In this document: positions 48,330-63,339 of the stretch, in pieces | Layout of the letters: every line of letters starts with the position of its first letter | How positions within the stretch are numbered: the stretch's first letter is position 1 | The notes under the pieces: model-generated | What the model was told of the DNA's origin: nothing | What the model saw: only the letters and a program-made list of their open reading frames with translations | The model's database searches: none | Translations under genes and position numbers: made by a program | Source of the DNA: Coriaria nepalensis | Lineage: Eukaryota > Streptophyta > Magnoliopsida > Cucurbitales > Coriariaceae | NCBI GenBank assembly: GCA_027186245.1 | Contig: CP114488.1 | Location: forward strand, 3,980,501 to 4,044,500 | Direction of reading: 5' to 3' | Length of the DNA: 64,000 nt

Positions 48330-48500
48330 TTTTCATATCTTCACTGGCATTCTTATACGATGTTATTTATGTATACTATCCGTCTAAAATGGTATCGTAT
48401 CTTCAATGGTTTCTCACTTTCTTATACGATGTTTCTGGCAACGTCGTGTGCTGCTTTAGATGCTTTTAGGGACTTTGTTATCGCCCAAAAGTCTCGTGTG
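48330..48500 (+). repeat. Partial tandem echo of the UGT 3' end
   Basis: 48449-48490 repeats, with a few changes, the last codons of the UGT gene (GATGCTTTTAGGGACTTTGT then ATCGCCCAAA). CTTATACGATGTT also occurs twice, at about 48352 and 48421. The arrangement suggests one or two short tandem duplications across the stop-codon region, followed by decay. Confidence 0.75.
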
Positions 48501-49217
48501 ATGTTATACTATGTGAAAATCAAATGTGACGTTGAGATTACTCGACAATTTGACATTAGTGAATGAATTAATGGGACTACGCAAATATATTATTGAATTC
48601 AATAGGTAGAATAAATAGTTTTTTTAATTTTTATGGATATATTAAATTCCATTATAATTATAAATATTATTTTTGGGTAATGAATATAATATGATGAATA
48701 AATGATATTTATAATAATAATAAAATTTGATATATATATGCATACAAACATATAAAATATATTTTAGAGATTTTACTATAAATCCATACATTTGGCTATT
48801 TTGCATACTTGTAAAGCATATTGATATTGACTTAAGATCTTCCCGAGCCTTTCTAATTCGGTATGTTTGTTCATGACAGAAGCTTAAGGAAAGTGAGGTA
48901 AAAAGTGCAGAAACTTAAGTAGGCAAAAGGGGCAAATATGACTCTACATTATCATGTTGTGACCTTAAAATCATCGAGGTTCTTTCATCTTCCATTTCCA
49001 GTAAATATCAACTTCAATCCACATTAACATACCACCCGAATAGAAGGGTCGGTAAACAAAAATGAAAAGCTTCTCAATACAACATGAAACTTGAAAGGGG
49101 CATCACACAAAAGGCCATCATCACTAAAGACCAAGTAAAGCTGATTAAAGTTGATTATTAATGCATACTCATTTGTGATATGCTAGGTATTTATAAGACC
49201 TAAGCAATTTCTACCAC
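48501..49217. other. Spacer
   Basis: AT-rich 3' flank of the UGT gene, then spacer up to the end of the glucosidase-like pseudogene on the other strand. Nothing else is recognised. Confidence 0.5.
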
Positions 49218-51722
49218 CTAGTAAAGGTGCGAAATTGTAAGAGGTGATTGCTTGGAAACCGGCCTGTCTTCGGACCAGAGCTCCAAGTTCACTGCTCCGG
49301 TTCCCCAGTGGATGAAACACTTGTAAACCTCGTCAAGGTCAAATCTGTTGACTGCAGGCCAAACCAGCACATTTATCGACAAGCTTCCATTCACCTGGAA
49401 TATTAAATCACAGTCAAGACCAACCACATTAGCAAAAGAGAAAAAGGATAAAAACATGAGGAATTCTTGCATGGATTAAGATTAATTACATATTCAAAAA
49501 CCAATGAGGAGATGCCACATAGGAAAGACAAACATTCACTAAAAAAACAACTCGCATAGTCCTGCATGGCATTTCCTCATTGGTCTCATTTTACTTAGTT
49601 GATGTACTCTTGGTCTACACAAGAATTCTTCCAAGAAAAATACAATAAATAAATCAATCAAAATACATTCGAGAAATTGTCGCTTTAATAGTTCGTATAG
49701 AGCATGTCAATATTTCATTCATCCTAGTGAAATAGTTAAATATAAAGTGATGGAAAGGAATATTACCATTGGGTAGAAGATTCCCTTGATAAAACTGCTC
49801 TCCAGATTCTGACCAGATCTCATGCTTAGTCCCGTCAATGGAGGTAAATGAAACAAAAGACTCAGTGGGGTGCAAAAGGGTGAACAAAGGGAACCCTCAA
49901 GCATACCAACCTAAAATACCAGAAACAACAATGACAGCATAAGTGTTGGATAACAGTGACAGTAAGAAACAGAATGAAAATATTAATTAGGAAAAATCCT
50001 TAGAAAGTTTGGATGGAGACAGAGGATGGAAGGTTGTTTGGAATCTTTTGGATAAATTTTTACGGAGAGAAAGGACAAACTAGTAGAGAGGGCGAGGGAA
50101 AAATTAAGAGGAAAGGGAAGGGACATATGTTCTCTCCAATATTCAAGATCCTTATGGACATATAAATCAACTGTGACCAACAGAAAAGTGCTATAATTAA
50201 AAAAAAAAAAAGGCATTTACCCTACAAAGGACCTAAATTAGAAACTCAGAACAGCAATGAGTCCACTCTTTCAGCATTTAGATCATTCATAAAACCAGAT
50301 AAACAAAGTAAACTGATTGATATGCAAATGGAAACTTTTAAAAATCAATTACGTATATTAATATTATCATCATCATCGTTATTATCCTCTGAAGTATTAT
50401 TACTACATTCATCATGTTTACTTTTATTGTTTCGGGAAAGGTACGGGTGGAGTTTGGTCGAGCAAATCTTGAAAACCCGCCAGAACCAGCTCCAACATTT
50501 CTGGCTATAATGCTGGAACTGATTCGGACTTCGGATCATCTTTTGGAATACATACTCCGTTTAAGAATCAACCCTCCACCAATATCACCTTCTAACTCGA
50601 GAGATTCTTCCTCCCCTGCATCCTCAAGATTCCGCCTGGAAGCAAGGGTTATTTACTTTTAAGCAGAAAACATATAAACAAGAAGGAAGAAATTTTAAAG
50701 CCACGAAAAAATAAATCGATAAAAAAAAATAAAGTTCAAGATAAATTTAGAACTTTTGTACTTGTTCAAACCCATACGGACATAGGACATTAATTCATCA
50801 TCACAGCACAAATGAATGACTAATAGCTACTCAAAACCTCAAAATAATTTCATTGCTGTTATTTTGTTATCACTTATCACTGGTCTAAAAAAGGGCAGGA
50901 TAAAAGCTTGCGTAGATGAATCTGGCTTTCAATAAAATAAGAAATAAATTTATAAATTTAGCCACTGCCTTCCTGCACTCTTTGCATTTAGACAAGTTTT
51001 TATGCAAACATGTGGCTCATCAAGAAAACAAAATATAGTAACACAAGTTCTTTTCGTTTCTTCTCAGTTATGTTCTTTTCCTGTTTTCAAAAAGGATTAG
51101 TGGTGAAATAGCATTAGTCAAGAAACTTACTCTACGACATTGTATTCCTCGGCACATCCAGCAGAACAGTATTCTGTTCCACTGTACTCTTCATAACCAT
51201 CAATGTCGATCCTGCTATGGAGCCATTGAGTTCCTGCAAACATATAAACAAAAGAAAAAGAAAAGTCGGGACCATAGATAATAGGAAGGTTGTAAATGAC
51301 GGACAAGAAAAAGAAAAGAAGAGAAGATAATCAACTGGGTCCTAACAATTCTGGGAAATAATATCATATTGATGTCCAAGTCATTACCTGAAGGAAGGTG
51401 CATCGTGGAAATTATTCTACCTCTAATCCAGGGTACTACTTTAACAGACCAAACGCCACCTTTCAATTCAGCAGGAGTCTTTTGAAAGTTCTGATTGAGA
51501 ATCTGATAAGCGAAGTTCTGTCTGGATAATAAAATGTGAAATAAATGAACTCCTAGAAGCTAAAAATAAGATAATAGAATCACATAAGCGAAGTTCTGTC
51601 TAGAGGAGCTTTGGTTCATAAAAAATAAGATAATAAAAACTAGGAATCAAGGAAAGATCCAGGTAAGACAGACTACATTCATCAAAATATAGTTATTTGT
51701 GATTTCGTTACCATAAATTATT

Positions 51723-52934
51723 GAGCTAAAAATTTTAAACCCGCAAAAGAATAGAGATACTAGTTAGAACCCCCATTACTTATAATAACAATTCTAAACA
51801 CCCAAAACTATTAATTTACTAGTTTAAAGTCAAAAGCAACAATTTCCATTTAATTTTCCAGCAGCTGCCCATTCTGCCCATAGATACTACTAACTTTTAT
51901 CTACCCGCCCGCCAGATATTAAAAAAAGAAAAAAATCCAGGGACGCGTGGTATCTCTCTCCTCTTCATCTTCCTCTTCCTCTTTCTCTTCTTCTTCCTCC
52001 TTGATGATCCTCATCCTCCAGGTTCATCTTCTTTCCACTCCTTCCACTACTGCTCCTAGTAAGTCCCCACTCCCCACCTTCTTTATTTCTAATTTATCTC
52101 CTACTTTCTTGCTTTCCAAACACTCCCTTTTCTTCTGTAACATCAAATACTTCTCTTCTATCAATCTTCTTCTCCACCATGTTAGTTTATGTGCGAATTG
52201 CAATTGCTTAATTAATTTGGAAGGTTTGAAAAAAAAAAGGTTTATTTTCTTTTTTTGCTCCAGCACCCCAACAACACTTACAACCACCGCACCTTCAACC
52301 ACAACCACCTCGCCGACACCAGAACTCCAACCACCACTACCACAATGATGCCCTCGACTACTACTACCACAGCAATGCTGTTGACGACCACAACAATCAC
52401 CGAACAACCCCATCAGTGTACGGAACAGTGATTAGTCCAACATGCACAAGCATAATTTATGCAAGTGTTGGTAGTGAATTAAAGAACAAAACTGTCTAAT
52501 GCACCTGTTCTTCGCCTCTGGTTTTCAGCCTTTTCCCTGTGGGGCTGAAGGGAAGGTGGTGGAATGTATTGTTATTGGTGTGAGGTTTGATTGATGATAT
52601 CTGGATCAGGTTTTGCCAAAGAGAGTGGGTGGGATGGAAAGGAAATTAGGAATGTAGTTTCACATTGGTTGCGAAAGACGAAGTAGAGAAGTGGAGGAGG
52701 AAGAGTAACACGAAGAGGAGAGAGGTAGCAAGTGGTAATGATTTTGTTTGTTTTTTATATTATTTTTTTAAAACGGGCGGGTGGTCGAGTGAGGAATCCG
52801 GGTCAAAAGACAGAAACGTTAAAATTTGGCTTTAAACTAGTAAATTAAAAGTTTTGGGTGCTTAGAATTGTTATTATAATATTTGGGGGTTCTAACTAGC
52901 TTTTCTATTTTTTTGGGTTTAAAATTTTTAGCTC
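51723..52934. mobile_element. 1212-bp element with about 110-bp inverted ends and 9-bp target duplication (MULE-like)
   Basis: The left end (51723-51834) starts GAGCTAAAAATTTTAAACCC. The right end (52826-52934) is its inverted copy over about 110 bp with modest divergence. TAAATTATT flanks both sides exactly (51714-51722 and 52935-52943). A 9-bp duplication with long inverted ends is the Mutator-like pattern. No transposase is present, so it is non-autonomous. It sits at the edge of an exon of the glucosidase-like pseudogene. Inside is a CT-rich stretch and a potentially spliced reading frame, listed separately. Confidence 0.88.
52004..52499 (+). CDS. Hypothetical two-exon frame carried inside the MULE-like element
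   Basis: ATG at 52004 opens MILILQVHLLSTPSTTAP, which resembles a short secretion signal. A consensus donor GTAAGT follows 52058; after a 205-bp intron a pyrimidine-rich tract ends TGCTCCAG (52263), and the phases match. The second exon (52264-52499) encodes a Gln/Pro/His/Asn-rich segment and a tail containing SVYGTVISPTCTSII, ending in TAA. The product would be 96 aa. The open frame in the CT-rich DNA upstream extends the Ser run but has no ATG. I recognise no family. It may be a captured host fragment (Pack-MULE style) or chance. Confidence 0.35.
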
Positions 52935-53549
52935 TAAATTATTAGACAATGATAGCCTAGAAGCAGTAGTATTACCCAATTGATCCCTATGCTGCTTCTC
53001 ACTGATATATATCAGATTATTTACTTCTTGGGCTGAAGGCATTTGAACTTCCAGATTTTCTCCATCTATATCCCATGAATCAACCTGTCCCAGGAAGGGA
53101 GAATTATTTAAATAGCATTACCACATAATTTGGAACCAGTCATGGTGTTCGTCAAGAAAAGAGTATATGTACCTTTGCACCTCCACCAAGCAGTAATTGA
53201 ACATGAAGACGGCGTTTAGGCCTCTTCCTAGATCCTTCAGTTCTTGAAACATAAACAGTAACAATAGAATCCTGGAGTTTTGCGGCATATTATCTCAACA
53301 GATATCCCCCTTTATAGAATTCATATCCATCACCATCACCTTCAGCCTTTCCTGTAAAAAAGTGAGGTCTCATTATACGCAACGTCCTAAAGATTGAAAT
53401 TGCTACTTGAGAAGTTGAGAAAACCTACAAAATATTTCCATAGAAAGCTTCCAGAAACAACCTTAGATACAACCATAATTTCGTAGTGAAATTTGTTCTT
53501 TAGAAATAAATATCAACTAATTAGAGTAACGAGCAAGAACCTTGCAGGA

Positions 53550-55946
53550 ATCGAGGCGAGCTTCTTCAAGTTGAGTACGGATTGAGTTATCATAAAATAT
53601 CATCCTCTTTACCGGCCCAAGTTAGTAAAAATGCTAAATTCTTGAAATATTGGTTTAAAGAAAATGATAATATTACATGTGATTAGCTTATAGAGATTTT
53701 CAAAAATATTGAGAGTAGAACTAAGAAACGACATGATCGAGATGCTGATGAAACAATAAAGATGGATGATTTATATGTGAAATTAGGACTTCTTTCCTTT
53801 TTGTTGGTTGCTCTCTTAGGTTTAAAAGAGTCGCATAAAATATCTCGTCAATATTTATATATAGTCTCGGATATGGAGTTCTTCAATAATTATCTTTGGG
53901 GTAAAATAATTCATGAGAGAACTATACAAAGCATTAAGAGGCATGATCTCGTGGAGAAGTCCGTAAGAGCTATAAATAGAGAAAAAAAGAGATGTTAAGT
54001 GGGACTTACTCGATTTTGCGCTCGCCTTCCAAGTAATTAGTCTTAGTTTTTATTTATGTTTAGTTTTTATTACTTAATAATTTTTAATGATATATTTTTA
54101 ATTATTGTAGCTATGGGTGTTTGAAGTAATTTCAAGCGTTGAAGAGATTTTTATGGAGCGTTTAGAAAAACTCATAAGTCACGGATTTTAAATTAGGTCA
54201 TGCATTTTAGTAAACCAATGCTCAAGAAAATCATTAAGGTTTTGAGTAATTGAGAGGTTAGTTTTTATTATAATCAATAATTATTTATATTATAATTATT
54301 TAATTAATCGACTTATGTACTTTTTTTAATGATGTAGGCTATATTACATAGAATCTTACGTCCGTCAAGGAGTGAAGAATGTTCTCATATAGCAAATATT
54401 GATATGTTCGACGATGAGATTAAAGATGATATCATTGACTATGAGATGGCTTTACTTGATCCCACCACCGAGAACGTAGACTATTCTGAAGAGTCTTCTG
54501 TATATATTGTTCAACATGACAATAACGTCGTGGTGGAGGAGGAGAAGGAAGTAGAGGAGGAGGAGGAGAATGTATATATGGAGTGGGGCCTAAGATATTT
54601 TAGAGGTAGAGAATGAGACACCAACTCTTGATTGAGTCTTTCCATCTAAACTGATCGTCGATCGTGATATATGGTATATGATGCAAAGGATGCAAGAGAA
54701 GATTAAGAGGAGATTTGGTGGCCTAGAGTGTAAAGTCGATTTGATCTATGAGAAAATAAGGACTGCATCATATCCATCCACTGGTGCAGATCTCTCGGGT
54801 CATCATACTATATATGCCACATGGCACTCATCAGGTCTACACCATTTTTCAGGTGATATGGGAGAAGGATAATGTAGAATATTACTTATTTAAGATTTCG
54901 GTTAAAAAAAATCTTTTTAAATTTTCTTAAGTCTTATATTTTTGATTGTTTATGAAGGGGTGACTAGAGCTGATAATGTCATAATGCCTCATATGCAACG
55001 CCAGTTGGATCCAGAAGAATTCAACTTTCCATTCTTGAATCTAAAATAACTTCAGAAATATGATGTAATAAATGTTGATCCATATTGTAAATCAAGATAA
55101 GGTCATAGAGGGAGTTGCAATGATGTAGGAGAAAAGTAAAGATGAGTTGACCATCCAACTCGTAACGGGAATTCAAGTCGACAATAAGTTTTTTAAGATA
55201 TTAAGACTCCACAGGAAGTGGTTGGAAAGTACAATAAGTATTTCTCAATTTTTATAAAATATTTCAATCACATTTATAGATAATTTTAGTTCGAACCTAA
55301 TTTTAATGAGTTGATTTGCAGCATATCAATAAATGTTTATTGCTGATCTGGATGCAGCTACAAATGTATCCCGATTTATTATATTTAATTAAAATAAAGT
55401 CCATAGCAATGATGGATGATATCTTCGGTGCGACTTTAGTTGAGGCGACAAAGGGGCATCAATAAGTGGATGACCCATTGCTCATTAGTTACGTAATGAG
55501 AATGGCATAACAACCTAGAAGCTCTGCTTGGAAAAATATATCCTGTGTGTACATGCCATTAAACTTAAAAAAATATGCATTGGGTGACCTTATATGTAGA
55601 CTTACATATATGGACTCTATACGTTATGGATTTGAGAGGAGTTATCCGGGAGGAAATTGAAGTGATACCCATATGTTTGGCATTATATAAGATCTTACCT
55701 TAACTCATCTACTTGGTATCCAAGTTGAAGAATAAATACTATGAGAATTGGAAGTATAGAGATTTTGATTTACAAATGATGGAAATACCACAAAATAAGA
55801 AAGGTGGAGATTGTGGTGTTTATACAATTAAATGTATAGAATTTCATTTGATAGGAATTTTATTGCAAGAAATAAATAATGATAGGATTAAGATGTATAA
55901 GCGTAAGATGTATATTGATTTATATAAACATGTGTGGGATGTATGA
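53550..55946 (+). mobile_element. Degenerate Ulp1-protease transposon, plus strand
   Basis: Order on the plus strand: an N-terminal region (about 53580-53760) homologous to the inverted copy at 56.3 kb; a DUF1985-like segment (53762-53998) with YLYIVSDMEFFNNYLWGKI; an acidic middle region (54404-54616); a coiled segment (54678-54870); and a C48/Ulp1 cysteine-protease region (about 55330-55946) ending with the active-site motif GGDCGVYTIKC. The catalytic His region is not clearly preserved, and there are many stops and frame breaks. Ulp1-type genes are carried by plant MULEs (Kaonashi-type; reported in melon, Arabidopsis and rice) and by CACTA elements. No transposase is seen here. Confidence 0.8.
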
Positions 55947-56149
55947 ATAATTAGTATCTTTATTTTTATTTTTTTGTAATATAAGAATAATATTTTTTTT
56001 ATTTCATATAAATATTATTTTTGAAATATCGATTTTTATCCATGCTCTTCTCTTCTCTCACACTCTCATTCTCTTCTCACTCACTCGACTACTTCATTTT
56101 CATCTCACTCGACCATAAAAAATAGAAATACAATTAGATAGATGAAATA

Positions 56150-56800
56150 ATAGATATTGAAGAACTCCACATCCAAGACTATATATAAATATTGACATGG
56201 TAGTTTATGCGACTCTCTTAAACCTAAGAAGGCAACCACCAAATAATAAAAAAGCCATAACTTCACATGTAAATCATCTATCTTTATTGTTTCATCAACA
56301 TCTTGATCATATCGTTTCTTAGTTATACTCCCAATATTTTTTACAATCTATATATGCTGATCACATGTAATATTATCATTTTCGTTAAACCAGAAATTCA
56401 AGAATTTAACATTTTTCCTAACTTCAACTGGTAAAGAGGCTAGTATGTTATGACAACTAAATCCGGTAATAAGAGCAAACTTTTTTATTGAATAACAGAG
56501 AGGTTGACTATTTATAATATACCATGACTTTTTTTTTTACCGAGTTTGACGGACGATCGAAGAATTAACTATTTGGGCAGAGAATATAAGTCTATCATCA
56601 ACTCTTAAGAAATGTCTGAAACATTATTTACTAAATATTTCTAACTCTCTGTAATTAAACTTTCTCTTAATCATATCAAAAACATCATGCAATTTCAATC
56701 TAACGGTAATGAATGACGATGAAAAATATTTCTTTGATTTAAGAATGCGGGAAAGTCTAACCGAAAGTTCACTCTGAAAACATACAAAAAGAATAATTTC
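56150..56800 (-). mobile_element. Inverted fragment of a related Ulp1 transposon (N-terminal part)
   Basis: On the minus strand this reads, with few breaks, KKFALITGFSCHNILASLP, LNFWFNENDNITCDQ, then DETIKIDDLHVKLWL, the N-terminal and DUF1985-side sequence of an Ulp1 element. Nucleotides 56255-56460 align, inverted, with 53585-53790 of the plus-strand copy. The protease part is absent from this copy. It is somewhat less decayed than the plus copy over the shared part. Confidence 0.78.
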
Positions 56801-57029
56801 AATTTATTTATAAAAATAATAAAAAAAAGTAATATAATTTTCCAAAAAATCGAGTTGGACAGACCGACATCTCACATGTCGGTTTGTAAATCTCAGATAG
56901 ACCGACCTCTATATCTAGATCCACACCCATTGCTCAAACTTAAATTTAAACTCTAAATTATATAACAATATCTTTATATTCAAAACATATCGTCTCATTT
57001 TCATATTCTCCATATTAATTATCCTCCTC

Positions 57030-57930
57030 CATGGTTGTTGAGTGAGTGAGAAGAGAATGAGAGAAGAAGAGTGAAACAAAAAGAAAAAGAGAGAAGAGTA
57101 GATGCCAGTTTGGATTTTTGGTGATTTAGTAGATGACGGTTTGGTGATTTAGGGAAGAATAGATATCGAATTTTGGTGATTTAGGGAAGAGTAAATATCA
57201 ATAAATTATGTGAAAGTTAATTAGTAATTTCATATTTTTGATTTTTTTTCAAAAGAGTAAAAAGCAAAAAAAAAAAATTGAGATAGAAGGTATTTAGCAA
57301 CAAAAAAAATATATCGAGAGATGGTAATTTTTAAAATAATCTTAAAAGTAAAAGACATTTTGACTTCATAAATAGATGAAAATCTTACTTACACTCCTAC
57401 TAGCAAAATTAAAATAAAAGATTAAAAAAATCAATCAATTAATTTGCATTATAACAAAAGGTCAAATTTACATATAGCTACCGATGGTCGCCGAAGGAGT
57501 AAGAAGAGAATAAAAATATGAGAAACGTCGTGAGTTAGAAGAGAATAAGAGAAAAAGAGAGAAACAAAAAGAAGAAATAGAAAAATAGATGTCAGTTTAG
57601 ATTTTGATGATTTAGTAGATGACTATTTGGTGATTTAGGGAAGATTATATGCTAAATTTTGGTGATTTAAAAGGTAAGGTATACAAAAATTAGTTGACAA
57701 TTTCGTATTTTTTATTCTATTTTTTTCAGAAAGATAAAAAGAAAAAACATCCGAATATAGAATATTTAACAAAAAAAAATCAAACTCAAAAGAAAAAGAC
57801 ATTTTGACTTCTGGAAATTTTAACTGTCCGACGCATCTACTAGCAAAGTTAATATAAAAGATTAAAAAAAAAAAAAATCAATGAATCAATTTGCATCATT
57901 AACAAAAGGTCAAATTTACAGATAGCTACC
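57030..57930. repeat. Direct duplication of about 450 bp, probable transposon flank
   Basis: Segment 57041-57482 recurs, diverged, at about 57534-57930. Both copies contain GTGATTTAGTAGATGAC, AAAGACATTTTGACTTC, CTACTAGCAAA and AACAAAAGGTCAAATTTACA; the last motif starts at 57453 and 57901. The start of the first copy (GTGAGTGAGAAGAGAATGAG) is also found inverted at 56050-56090, just after the Ulp1 frame. Confidence 0.8.
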
Positions 57931-58056
57931 CATCTCTTCCTGGAGATTCCCACCATACCGGTTGACTTTAAACCCAATAACAGTTCCAAGAATGCTGCCA
58001 AAAAGTATCCAGCTTGTTGAAATCATGCAAAGAGGTTATCAAATACTTCTGTTCAC

Positions 58057-58062
58057 TATATA
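58057..58062 (+). promoter_or_regulatory. Candidate TATA box of DUR3
   Basis: TATATA lies 55 bp before the start codon, which would place transcription start near 58090 and leave a leader of about 30 bases. The repeat duplication ends only about 130 bp further upstream. Confidence 0.35.
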
Positions 58063-58116
58063 CAGACCAATCAGTGAGCACAGACGGTAGAGCCAGTAGC
58101 TGAGTTGAGATTAGGC

Positions 58117-62386
<4,270 letters not shown>

Positions 62387-63339
62387 TATAAATGAGAAAT
62401 TGTGTTTGGTGTTTCTCCTTTTTTTCAGAATGTGTATGGATGTAAATTGATAATATTGAACATCATTTTGCAGGAATTTTTATGAAAGTATGAAGATAAT
62501 AATATTAAAAAAAAAAAAAAACCCATCAAATCGTGTTAGATATTGTGTTGTATATGTTTCGTAGAGTAAATAAACTTTCATAAAGCATTCCTGGTTAAGC
62601 TCTCCCACATGTGTCTTAAAAATCCTCATACAATTTCAAAATTCTTATTATAAAATTCTAAATCTTTTGATAAATGATATCATATTATATATATATATAT
62701 ATATTATAAGAGTTGTGTTTAAAGTTCTAAATCTACGACAATATATTATATATATAATGTATATATTATAAGATCGTGGTTAAGCATAAAATTTCGTTAT
62801 ATGTCTATATTCCCACTAAATCGCTCATGTTAAATTTTTTATATCAAAATTATGTCATGTGGTAATTTCTAAAACTAATTTCCTAAAATATGTTTCATTC
62901 AAATGACTTTTAATAGAAATGTTTAGTTAAATATTCTCCCTTCAATTTTTTTTTTATCCTTATCATTTTTTTAATAAATACCTTTACCATTTATTAATTT
63001 TAAAAAAATTTTGAATATTCTTTCTTCTTTCATTTTTCTCGGCGGCAGACATACGTTTTCTTTCTTCATTCTCGATGCCAAATGCATATCTAAGCTTGCA
63101 TTCGCTCTAAAATTGCTTGAAAACATCGATTGAAACTTGCAAACCTAACCGGCATTTATTATGCCGCTCCGAGGTATAAGTTTTATTTTTTTTTAAATAT
63201 TTTTTTTAGAGATGATATCGATGTAGTGAAAATTAGACCGATATGTTGACATATCAGTTTATGAAAATTAGATCGACATGTTGACATATATCTCTTTTCT
63301 TTTTTTCCAATATTGATCTTAAAAATTTATTTATTTGTT
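62387..63339. other. 3' flank of DUR3 and AT-rich spacer
   Basis: DUR3 3' untranslated region, then spacer with (AT)n runs near 62685 and 62745. At about 63216-63285 a short unit, GAAAATTAGAxCGAxATGTTGACATAT, occurs twice. No gene is seen. Confidence 0.5.

Larger units (their letters stand above)
49218..53351 (-). pseudogene. Heteroglycan glucosidase 1-like (GH31) C-terminal part, broken
   Basis: Minus-strand exon remnants in order: 53351-about 53175 (GKAEG..GDGYEFYKGGYLL, RRLHVQLLLGGGA), about 53085-52935, about 51526-51393 (TPAELKGGVWSVKVVPW), about 51233-51133 (GTQWLHSRIDIDGYEEYSGTEY), about 50645-50440 (AGEEESLELEGDIGGGLI, SSIIARNVGAGSGGFSR), 49912-49768 (HPTESFVSFTSIDGTKHE), 49396-49218 (IHWGTGAVNLELWSEDRPVSKQSPL). 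This matches my recollection of the region following the catalytic domain in plant HGL1, a GH31 enzyme. At least three frame changes are needed (near 50590, 50480 and 49345), residues appear lost in the first exon, and a transposon splits the second. The catalytic barrel is missing: upstream lies an Ulp1 transposon. I am sure it is a broken gene; the HGL1 name is likely, not proven. Confidence 0.7.

Noticed and set aside
52024..52413. 129-codon minus-strand frame, Cys/Gly/Val-rich
   Set aside because: Antisense to the Thr/Pro/His-rich repeats inside the MULE-like element; no start context or family features.
53540..53630. Minus-strand exon-like frame (YDNSIRTQLEEARLDSCK) that could extend the glucosidase-like gene
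   Set aside because: The plus strand here belongs to the Ulp1 transposon, as shown by alignment with its inverted copy at 56.4 kb, and the peptide does not fit the GH31 sequence expected upstream.
54404..54616. Acidic 70-codon frame as an independent gene
   Set aside because: It is the low-complexity middle region of the Ulp1 transposon.
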